A stretch of 64,000 nucleotides of DNA. Source: Vampirovibrio sp. GTDB taxonomy: Bacteria > Cyanobacteriota > Vampirovibrionia > Vampirovibrionales > JAJTHC01. The stretch lies in contig JACEUU010000003.1 in assembly GCA_024998755.1 (NCBI GenBank), positions 1-64,000 of the forward strand, read 5' to 3'. The notes below the pieces were generated by a model, which was not told the DNA's origin, did no database searches, and saw only the letters and a list, made by a program, of their open reading frames with translations. How positions within the stretch are numbered: position 1 is the first letter of the stretch; every line of letters starts with the position of its first letter. The translations under genes and the position numbers were made by a program. Positions 10,083-18,140 of the stretch are shown piece after piece.

Positions 10083-11321
10083 TTAGGCTAACCGAATATA
10101 CTTATGGGTTTGCCCTTTATAAGAAGGGAAGGTAGACCCTGTGGTTTGATGAGATTCGCCTTTACTAGAACTATTGTGAATCAAGGTCTTTCCGCCATCA
10201 TCGGCTACAATACCAATGTGTTTACCAGGAACATAAACAATATCGCCAGCCTTTAATTCTGAAGCACTTACTTCTTTAGCACCTTCACTTTTCATTGCGG
10301 CAATCGTGGCGTCTACATTCAATATGCCAATGCCACTTTCGGGGAAGGTTTTACCATGCGTTTTTTTCAACACTTCATTGACAAACCATGCACAAGCTAA
10401 ACGCCCTTTGTTAGTAGCTTTTGGGGCGTTGTCTCTGGAATTATAGGCTAACATAGATTTTGCCATATCCGCTATAGTATCACCTGTTACGCCTGTTTGT
10501 TTAGTTGGAGTTGTTGAACTAGCCGAATTGTTTTCACCTGTAATAGCCGTAGGCGTTGGGGTTGAAGAAACAGGTGCAGTGGTTGGTGCAGGCGTAGTTT
10601 GTGGTGGTGGTGTAGAAGGAGTAACCCCCATGCCAGCCGTAGAAAATCCTGGGCTATACAACTGGTTAGCAGGATAAATCAGTGAAGAAGCATTCGGATA
10701 AGAACCTACAGTCCCCAAACCCACCAAGTACGGGTTACTGCTAGCAACACCACCACTAGCTAAAGGTACGGTTACATTAGTCGGTGTTATTACCTGTTGC
10801 TTCAAAGCGGAAACCTGCTGGGCTAATATCGCATTCTGTTGCTGAAGCTGGTTTACCTGCATTTGCTGTTGTTGTTGCTGCTGTTGAAGTAATTTCTGCT
10901 GTTCCACCTGCTTCCGAGCCTGTTCCAACAACGCAGATTGAGCCACGACATCTGATGCCAACGTACCCGTACTATTTAATAACTGATTCAATTCCGCTGA
11001 AGCCCCATTACCAGTTGCACCCGCCGGTACTTGAGGCAATACACCAGTAACAGCAGATGCCGGTTGTTGAGCGGGTTGTTGAACTGCAGGCTGTGCAGGC
11101 AATGCCGTACGAGGATGATTAAAATCAACAGCCGGTAAAGAATCTAACGATTGCCGAGGCATTACGCCAGTAGGCAAATCTGTTAGTAATGTTTGCCAGT
11201 TGTAATAAGTAGGGGTAGAAGAGGCAATACCGTAGCCAGCTTCTAACCATGCCGGATGAATGCCCTGCAAGGCTTGAATATTCGTCAAATTACTAATAGC
11301 CGTAATTGGTTGGCTCATCAT
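10083..11321 (-). CDS. Secreted/exported-type protein with poly-Gln/Pro-rich region and C-terminal CHAP/NlpC-like cysteine peptidase domain
   Basis: GRLACAWFVNEVL (Cys) and KAGDIVYVPGKHIGIV (His); coiled poly-Q segment. Confidence 0.7.
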   Translation of the reverse strand: MMSQPITAISNLTNIQALQGIHPAWLEAGYGIASSTPTYYNWQTLLTDLPTGVMPRQSLDSLPAVDFNHPRTALPAQPAVQQPAQQPASAVTGVLPQVPAGATGNGASAELNQLLNSTGTLASDVVAQSALLEQARKQVEQQKLLQQQQQQQQMQVNQLQQQNAILAQQVSALKQQVITPTNVTVPLASGGVASSNPYLVGLGTVGSYPNASSLIYPANQLYSPGFSTAGMGVTPSTPPPQTTPAPTTAPVSSTPTPTAITGENNSASSTTPTKQTGVTGDTIADMAKSMLAYNSRDNAPKATNKGRLACAWFVNEVLKKTHGKTFPESGIGILNVDATIAAMKSEGAKEVSASELKAGDIVYVPGKHIGIVADDGGKTLIHNSSSKGESHQTTGSTFPSYKGQTHKYIRLA

Positions 11322-11419
11322 ATCCCCTAGTCATCCCAGTAAAAAAAATTGATGCTATAGGCATAAAACCCATTTTTCATTCAACTGTTGCTAGGCAATA
11401 ATGACAGAAACCAATACCC

Positions 11420-12034
11420 TTAAGGTAGCCTGATATATTTGTGGGGTTGCCCCTTATAGGTGGGGAAAGTTACCCCGTCTGTTTGATGAGATTCGCCTTT
11501 ACTAGAATTATTGTGAATCAATGTCTTTCCGCCATCTTCAGCAACAATACCAATGTGTTCACCCGGTACATAAACAATATCGCCTGCCTTTAAGTCTGAA
11601 GCACTTACTTCTTTAGCACCTTGCTTTTTCATGGCTGCAATCGTATCATCTACCCTCAATATACCAATGCCACTTTCGGGAAAGGTTTTACCGTGCGTTT
11701 TCTTCAACACTTCATTGACAAACCATGCACAGGCTAAACGCCCTTTTTTAGTAGCTTTTGGGGCGTTGTCTCTGGAATTATAGGCTAGCATGGATTTTGC
11801 CATCTCTGCTATTTTTTCACCCGTTACGCCTGTTTGTTTAGTTGTTGGTGTTGAACTAACCTTTTGACGACCCCCTATATTGTTATTACTTACCTTTATT
11901 GGGACTTGGAAACCACTTATTTCTACAATTTTTGGTTCTATTCTTCTCGTCATAGGCTCTAGCTCTAGGTTCTTCGCCTTAGGGTGTACAGGTATTCTAA
12001 CGGATGGAGAACCATTGTTGGTAATTTTTATCAT
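11420..12034 (-). CDS. CHAP/NlpC-like cysteine peptidase, paralogue of 10083-11321 C-terminal domain
   Basis: About 130 aa nearly identical to the upstream gene's C-terminus, different N-terminus. Confidence 0.7.
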   Translation of the reverse strand: MIKITNNGSPSVRIPVHPKAKNLELEPMTRRIEPKIVEISGFQVPIKVSNNNIGGRQKVSSTPTTKQTGVTGEKIAEMAKSMLAYNSRDNAPKATKKGRLACAWFVNEVLKKTHGKTFPESGIGILRVDDTIAAMKKQGAKEVSASDLKAGDIVYVPGEHIGIVAEDGGKTLIHNNSSKGESHQTDGVTFPTYKGQPHKYIRLP

Positions 12035-12120
12035 AGTTAGAATATTTCCTTCTGTTACTTTTTACAGTATTTTGAAACAAAGGTATATAATTACAATTAA
12101 TCGCCTGTTTTAATGTAAGG

Positions 12121-13278
12121 GAAGTTACGGAATAAGGGTGTGCAGGTGGGAGTAGTGAGTGTTTTTTAATAAAATTCAACCAAAAATGCTCAAAAAACAG
12201 AACAATACCCCTTGTTTCCACTCTTTTCGGATCATAATTACCTAAAAACCATACAAGAATCCACTAAAACCTACCCCCCTCCTCACCAAAAAACCATACC
12301 GACGACAATTATACCCAAATGCCAAGCCCAAAATCTCCGCAGAAACACGCACTAACCCACGACAAGACACACGAACCTTCTTAAACACCGTCTTCCAACC
12401 CGCAAACACATGCTCCACCCTAGCCCGAACCTTAGAAAGCAACCCATTAAACCGCTTCTGCGAAGCCGTCAACTCAGGCGTTGGTTCATGCTGCTTACCC
12501 CGAACACGACGCTTAATAATCCTCGGCTGTATCCCCAACGCCTTCAAATCCTTCTCCTTACCCACATACCCACTATCCGCACCAACAGTCTGCTCATCGC
12601 CCACCAGTACAGGCAGTAAACTCTGACTGTCATGCACATTGGCACCAGTAACAACCACCTTGCGAATCAACTTGCTTTTAGCATCCACATTAACCGTGGC
12701 ACTGTAACCAAAGCCTTTGTAGCCATAAGTGGCATCAGGGTCGCTCTGGTCTTCAGGCTTTTTTCTCTGTTTGCTATTGGCTTTAATAAAGGTGGCATCT
12801 ACCAAGTTGCCTTCTTTAAGAATGAGGTTGTTCTCTTGGAAGAAGGTGTCTAAGGCTAAGAAAAGGGCTTCTTGGGCTGGGGTGTTTTGCAGTTCGTGTT
12901 GGAAGTTTTCGAGTGTCGTGGCTTCAGGGATGGGGGATTCTAAGGAGAAGCCGAGAAACTTTCGGAAGGAGAGTCTGTCGTGGCATTGAAATTCGGTTTG
13001 TTCATAGGAGAGATTGAACCATATTTTGAGGAGGTTCATTTTGAGCAGTAGTAGGCGTTTGTAGGGTGGTCTGCCGTTGGGTTTGTGGTGGATGTGTGTT
13101 TTGAGGATGGTTTCAAATAGTTGCCATGGTAGGGTTTGGTTCATTTCCTCTAGGAATTTGTGAGTCGGTGTGGCTTGTTGAATTTGGATGTCGGCAAAGG
13201 TAGTCATGGGGGTGGGGTATCCTATGAGAGGTGGAATAATGTCCCTTCTATTTTACCTTGCCCTTTTTCCGTAACTTC
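12121..13278 (-). mobile_element. IS5-family insertion sequence, 18-bp terminal inverted repeats, putative 4-bp AAGG target duplication
   Basis: gaagttacggaataaggg (12121-12138) vs ccctttttccgtaacttc (13261-13278); aagg at 12117-12120 and 13279-13282. Confidence 0.85.
12242..13207 (-). CDS. IS5-family DDE transposase
   Basis: LVDATFIKANSK, GADSGYVGKEKD, RARVEHVFAGWK DDE motifs. Confidence 0.9.
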   Translation of the reverse strand: MTTFADIQIQQATPTHKFLEEMNQTLPWQLFETILKTHIHHKPNGRPPYKRLLLLKMNLLKIWFNLSYEQTEFQCHDRLSFRKFLGFSLESPIPEATTLENFQHELQNTPAQEALFLALDTFFQENNLILKEGNLVDATFIKANSKQRKKPEDQSDPDATYGYKGFGYSATVNVDAKSKLIRKVVVTGANVHDSQSLLPVLVGDEQTVGADSGYVGKEKDLKALGIQPRIIKRRVRGKQHEPTPELTASQKRFNGLLSKVRARVEHVFAGWKTVFKKVRVSCRGLVRVSAEILGLAFGYNCRRYGFLVRRGVGFSGFLYGF

Positions 13279-13654
13279 AAGGGTATAATTTATTACGCTC
13301 GCCCTTACGGTAATTAAACTAATTTAATACTTGGAATAGCTATAATACGCTTTATATCTGCTTTCTTATCAAAATAAAAGCTCTAAATTGATTGTTTTTG
13401 TTTTTTTATATATTTTTGTTACAAAATCTCTATTATTACGCTTAGTAACAATAATGCGGAAAGTTTGACTGGTAAGGTCTAGGGCTTAATGGGGGGGTAT
13501 TTGACCACCTCCCACACCCCTTCGAAAAAGTTAGGGAGGTCTCTAACCCGTAGCCCCCTTAAAATCCCTCCTACCTACCGTTAAGGGTTGATTTGTTTAC
13601 ACGCACGTTGGAAACAGGCTTGACCGAAAACCAGAGAGCTTCCTAATTGGCCTA

Positions 13655-13686
13655 CTTCGCTTCGATCGCACCAGACTATCTTCAAC
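13655..13686. repeat. Dispersed repeat family D (inverted copy of 47834-47865)
   Basis: 28 of 32 positions identical to reverse complement of gttggagataggctggtgcgagcgtagcgaag. Confidence 0.75.
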
Positions 13687-13768
13687 TACAGACGGTTTGA
13701 AACTAAGAATTTCAGCCTAAACTGAACAATCATGGGTGTTTCACATTTTGGTTAGGAAGCGTAAAAAA

Positions 13769-13801
13769 TCATTCCCACTCCACAGCAGCAGGAGGTTTCC
13801 C
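13769..13801 (-). pseudogene. Remnant of a guaA 3' end (GKPPAAVEWE-stop)
   Basis: Reverse complement reads GGG AAA CCT CCT GCT GCT GTG GAG TGG GAA TGA; compare real guaA end GKPPATVEWE-stop at 14039. Confidence 0.6.
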
Positions 13802-13877
13802 TAAAAAACAGTTACGATATAGGCATAAAACCCAACTGAGGTTAGCTTTTTGCTAGTTCCCTTTAAAACAGACAAAA

Positions 13878-13907
13878 AAAAGTCAACTTATTTCTAAGTT
13901 GACTTTT
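13878..13907 (-). terminator. Rho-independent terminator (guaA side; could act bidirectionally)
   Basis: aaaagtcaactta-tttc-taagttgactttt with T-run on minus strand. Confidence 0.75.
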
Positions 13908-14014
13908 GGTAGTGACACCAAATATTTGAGGCTATCCCTAACCTTTACGTTAATGATAATGTTTAAACACTAAATTATTGATGAGTTTTCTCAAAGAAGC
14001 ACACTTTTTTATAG

Positions 14015-14037
14015 TAGATCTCTTGCAGGACTCGATA
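14015..14037. repeat. Solo terminal repeat similar to MITE ends at 60567 and 60713
   Basis: tagatctcttgcaggactcgata vs tagacctcttgcatgactcgata, 21/23. Confidence 0.7.
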
Positions 14038-14038
14038 A

Positions 14039-16051
14039 TTATTCCCATTCAACCGTAGCGGGGGGCTTACCGGTTAAATCATAAAATACATAAGCCAAAC
14101 CATGGGCTTGTTGCAACTGGCTAGCTAACTTGGGTAACAACCCAAAGGGTAGTTCCTTACCCCACCAAGCGGGTCTCGCCGTCATAAAATCAGACGTTAC
14201 CACCCCCCGAATAGCCACCGACCGCCTAGGGTTATTAGGGTTGATGCCCGCTTCACCCACTGGCAAGCACACCGTTAATAACTGGCTAATACTAGCGAAA
14301 TGCGCTTCTGCTATAAAGGCTTGCGTTACGGCGTCATCAATTTGTTGCAGTGGATCAACCACTTCAGGCACTAAGGTTGTAGGCACAATGGTTTTAATTT
14401 CAGCGGGTAAGGGCTGGGTAGCTGAAAGCAAATTCAACGCTAACCGGTTAATTCCCGCTAACCGGTTAGGAATAGCCTTAGCTACTTTTTGTAACACGGC
14501 TAACCCTTCGGGCGTATCATAATCAGGGGCGTTGATACCCGCTACAAAGGCATACGTTCTACCATCGCCCTGCACACCAACGGTTCTTACCGGTAATAAA
14601 CACCCCGTAAGCCCATCTTCAGCTAAAATGGCGTGCAACTTCGTATTAAGGGCATCGTACTGGTCTAAACCATACGGTTGCGTCGCACATAGCACCCGAA
14701 CCCCCAACCCTGGACCAGGAAACGGTTGACGCACAACCAACGCTTCGGGCAAGCCCAATAACCGACCAACTTCCCGCACTTCGTCTTTGTGTAAATCTTT
14801 ATTGGGTTCAATCACCAAGCCCAAAGCTCGTTGTTGTTGAATGAGTGCCACATCATTATGATGCGTCTTAATTTTGTGGGCGGTTTTGGAAATATCCCGA
14901 TTCCCACTTTCAATTAAATCCGGACGCAACGTGCCTTGAGCTAGCATAATTTTTTCAGCTACCAACCCATGTTCTGCTACCGTGGCTTTCATTTCCGCAT
15001 CAATCAAGTGGAAAAAGGTATCGCCAATTAACTGCCGTTTGGCTTCAGGGTCTGTTTCTGTGCGAAGTGGGCCTATCGCTTGCCCTGCCTCATTTACCGC
15101 CGTTGCAGATAAAAATGCATCTTGGGCGTCTAACCGTTTGAGGTGTTTTAAGCCTAAAGCCGTTAAGGCGTCGCACACCAAATCACTTTCATTCAACCGC
15201 ATTAACCCCGTATTCACATGGACGCCAAATACTTGGTCTCCACCCAATGCTTTCAGCAACAAGGCTGCCACAACGGAAGAATCTACCCCGCCGCTCAACA
15301 ACACAAAGACGGGATGCTTTTGGGCTTGAGCTTGAATATCAGCAATTAGCCCTGCCAACCTGTTTTCCACACTAAAACTAGGTTCTACCTTACATACAGC
15401 GAATAAAAACTGATTGAGCATTTGTTCGCCGTTTTCGGTTAGTTCCACTTCGGGGTGAAATTGCACGCCAAAAAATGGCTTTTCAGTATGAGCAATACCC
15501 GCCACTACCTTAGTTTGAGTCCCATCAGCGTGGTGGGTGATGGAAGTTGCTGTTTCCACAAAGCCTTTACCCAATTGGGTTACGCTATCGCCGTGGCTCA
15601 TTAACACTTGCTGATTCGATTCTAATCCTTCAAATAATAGACAAGGCACTGCTGGCAACAGCGAAATAATCGTTTCGCCGTATTCTTTGTGGCTACAGCC
15701 TGCCACTACACCACCAAATAAGTGCGTCATCAACTGCATACCGTAGCAAATACCCAAAACAGGGACGCCCAACTCAAAAATGCCTGCATCGCAAGTGGGG
15801 GCGTTGGTTTCATAAACCGAATGCGGCCCACCTGAAAGAATAATCCCCGAAAGCCCTGCAGCTCTGAGCGTTTCTAACGAAACTTCTAGCGGATAAATAA
15901 CCGTTTCAACCGCTTGTTGCCGAATTCTACGGTCAATCACCTTCGTATATTGGGCACCGCAATCTAAAATGGCAATTTTACCTGTTTTTAAAGAGGATGT
16001 AGGCAAAGCAGTGGGTGTAGAACAAGCAGGCATTGAAACAGTCGTCATCAT
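14039..16051 (-). CDS. guaA: GMP synthase (glutamine-hydrolysing), long eukaryote-like form, 670 aa
   Basis: GATase GICYGMQL, FHPEV; PP-loop LSGGVDSSV; C-terminal RSVAIRGVVTSDFMTARPA...YDLTGKPPATVEWE. Confidence 0.95.
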   Translation of the reverse strand: MMTTVSMPACSTPTALPTSSLKTGKIAILDCGAQYTKVIDRRIRQQAVETVIYPLEVSLETLRAAGLSGIILSGGPHSVYETNAPTCDAGIFELGVPVLGICYGMQLMTHLFGGVVAGCSHKEYGETIISLLPAVPCLLFEGLESNQQVLMSHGDSVTQLGKGFVETATSITHHADGTQTKVVAGIAHTEKPFFGVQFHPEVELTENGEQMLNQFLFAVCKVEPSFSVENRLAGLIADIQAQAQKHPVFVLLSGGVDSSVVAALLLKALGGDQVFGVHVNTGLMRLNESDLVCDALTALGLKHLKRLDAQDAFLSATAVNEAGQAIGPLRTETDPEAKRQLIGDTFFHLIDAEMKATVAEHGLVAEKIMLAQGTLRPDLIESGNRDISKTAHKIKTHHNDVALIQQQRALGLVIEPNKDLHKDEVREVGRLLGLPEALVVRQPFPGPGLGVRVLCATQPYGLDQYDALNTKLHAILAEDGLTGCLLPVRTVGVQGDGRTYAFVAGINAPDYDTPEGLAVLQKVAKAIPNRLAGINRLALNLLSATQPLPAEIKTIVPTTLVPEVVDPLQQIDDAVTQAFIAEAHFASISQLLTVCLPVGEAGINPNNPRRSVAIRGVVTSDFMTARPAWWGKELPFGLLPKLASQLQQAHGLAYVFYDLTGKPPATVEWE

Positions 16052-16251
16052 CAGTTATAAAGTCCTTCAGGTTGATTGAATATGACGCTATTAAAGCACA
16101 AACCAACGGTTACGAATTGACAATCTGCCCAACTATTGCAAAAAATTTACTAGACGAGCCAGTTTATTTACTCTAAACTATGAAATAGGCTGTTCAAAGT
16201 CGAAAGTTTTAAGTAACTCAAATCACTTTATATTTTAGGAGCATTCAAACA

Positions 16252-16386
16252 ATGCAAAGAACATTAGGCGGTACTCGTCGCAAAAAAGTTAGAGTTTCAG
16301 GTTTCCGTGCAAGAATGGCAACCCCAGGTGGACGTCGTACACTAAACCGTCGTCGGGCTAAAGGGCGTCATGCCATTGCAATGTAG
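16252..16386 (+). CDS. rpmH: 50S ribosomal protein L34 (44 aa, absent from ORF track)
   Basis: [44 protein letters not shown]; followed by rnpA. Confidence 0.95.
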   Translation: MQRTLGGTRRKKVRVSGFRARMATPGGRRTLNRRRAKGRHAIAM

Positions 16387-16448
16387 TTTCTAAATAGAAA
16401 CCACGACTGTTTTTAAAAGCCACCGAGAAAAGGAAAAATCAGCTTATT

Positions 16449-16916
16449 ATGTTGCCAAAACGGCTTCGGCTCAATTCTCGGTGGCTTTTCCAAAAAACCC
16501 TTCAAGAAGGACGATGTCTCTATCGTTCTTCTTTTTTCACTTGGATTGGGCTAAACCACTGGAAGCCCCAAGTACCCAACAAGCCAATCACCCCAGTTAA
16601 CGCCAATTTAACGCCTTACGCCCCTAAAATTGGGTTTATTGTTTCTAAAAAAGTGGATAAGCGGGCAGCGGTGCGAAACCGCTTAAAACGACGTATTCGG
16701 GAATGTTTACGCCAAGAAATTTTGCCGACGCTTTCCCCTGAGCAGGTCAATCGGTTTGCCACTTGGGTGTTTATTGCGAAACCGACCACCACACGCCCTA
16801 GTTATGCCCAATTGCGTGAAGCCCTTTGGGATGGGGTTCGGTTTTTAACCCCGAAAACGCACCCTCAAAAGCAGAGGCTATCTGCCAATGTGCAAGTATC
16901 ATCAACCGCAGACTAA
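16449..16916 (+). CDS. rnpA: Ribonuclease P protein component
   Basis: [28 protein letters not shown]. Confidence 0.92.
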   Translation: MLPKRLRLNSRWLFQKTLQEGRCLYRSSFFTWIGLNHWKPQVPNKPITPVNANLTPYAPKIGFIVSKKVDKRAAVRNRLKRRIRECLRQEILPTLSPEQVNRFATWVFIAKPTTTRPSYAQLREALWDGVRFLTPKTHPQKQRLSANVQVSSTAD

Positions 16917-17142
16917 GTATGCGTGGCTTTTTAAGGCTTATCGAGCGTTGAAGCCATTTTGGTTTCAACCGTTGGCGGGCACTTGCCGCTTTGTGCCTTC
17001 TTGTTCGCAGTATGCAGAAGCGGTTTTAGCTGATTTCGGCTTTTGGCGAGGAGCTTGGCTAACGCTTAACCGCTTAGCCCGTTGCCACCCCTTCAGCAAA
17101 ATCCCAGTCGGCACGGTAGACAATCCGCCAAAAAGAAACTAA
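16888..17142 (+). CDS. yidD: Membrane protein insertion efficiency factor YidD
   Basis: [37 protein letters not shown]. Confidence 0.93.
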   Translation: MCKYHQPQTKYAWLFKAYRALKPFWFQPLAGTCRFVPSCSQYAEAVLADFGFWRGAWLTLNRLARCHPFSKIPVGTVDNPPKRN

Positions 17143-18080
17143 AAAACATTTAAGTTAATCAATAATTGATTCAAGTCCGTAAGATTTTTGCCAAAATCAA
17201 TAGTTCTATCCAAAATTTTATCATTAACCAACACTTTTTTTTCTTTTGGGAAGAACACTAATTCAAAATTCAATTCCGTAAGCGTGGTATTCGTTTTACA
17301 TTGAATTTGCTGCTGGATGTTATGAATATCATGCAAAATAACTTGCTCAAGCTCTTCTATAAATGCCAATAAATGGGAAGTTTTTATAACTGTACTGAGT
17401 TTTGAGTTCGGATTTAATGTTGGAGCGTAAGCATTTCCATCTAAACCAATCGTGTAACTAACATTCTTTTTTCTTAAAGTTTTTAACGCTTCATCTGTAA
17501 AGATATCAGGGGTTATTCCCTTTAATATAAACTGCTCAATTGTTTCTGGCCAATTTCTATGAATTATTTCTAATGAACGTAAATTTACCCAGTCATCGTG
17601 TGAAAAAATATCAATAAAATAAATACTATCGGGTCTTTCCATTATAAACAAAATTTCATTTGTTCTCTTTTTAGGTGTAATAGCTGGTACAAAGTGAATA
17701 TGATGTAATCCCCAATCTCTCAATAATCCATCATTATATAATAAATCATTGACCTTGGTACTCAAAAAAGGTCGTATGTTATTACCGCCAGATTCAAAAA
17801 TGAGTTTTAAGTTTTGAATCTCTTTTTTGTACCTAGAATAAAAAGCATTATTATAGAGTTCTTTTGATAAGATAACCAATCTTTTTCGTCCTAAAAAAAG
17901 CCTGTTTCGCCAATTGACATACGATAACAAAACAGGGATATCTTGAGCTTCTTGCAACTTAGTTAATTGATTCTTTTCAGGATAAATGTTCAATTGACTA
18001 TTCAGACAAGTTTCATCTAATTGTGCGACTATAAACTCTCTTAAATCTCTTTTAAAATTCAAGGTTACTGGTACAGGCAT
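17139..18080 (-). CDS. Hypothetical protein (WGLHHIHF / [23 protein letters not shown])
   Basis: 313-aa ORF, lower GC than neighbours. Confidence 0.7.
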   Translation of the reverse strand: MPVPVTLNFKRDLREFIVAQLDETCLNSQLNIYPEKNQLTKLQEAQDIPVLLSYVNWRNRLFLGRKRLVILSKELYNNAFYSRYKKEIQNLKLIFESGGNNIRPFLSTKVNDLLYNDGLLRDWGLHHIHFVPAITPKKRTNEILFIMERPDSIYFIDIFSHDDWVNLRSLEIIHRNWPETIEQFILKGITPDIFTDEALKTLRKKNVSYTIGLDGNAYAPTLNPNSKLSTVIKTSHLLAFIEELEQVILHDIHNIQQQIQCKTNTTLTELNFELVFFPKEKKVLVNDKILDRTIDFGKNLTDLNQLLINLNVF

Positions 18081-18140
18081 TTAAAACATTTCTAGATTAG
18101 CGAATTTTGGAACATTTCAAAAGTTGAATCCAACGTATTA

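Noticed and set aside
14130-15329. Plus-strand ORFs (130, 65, 115 aa) within guaA
   Set aside because: Antisense to a full-length conserved gene without independent support
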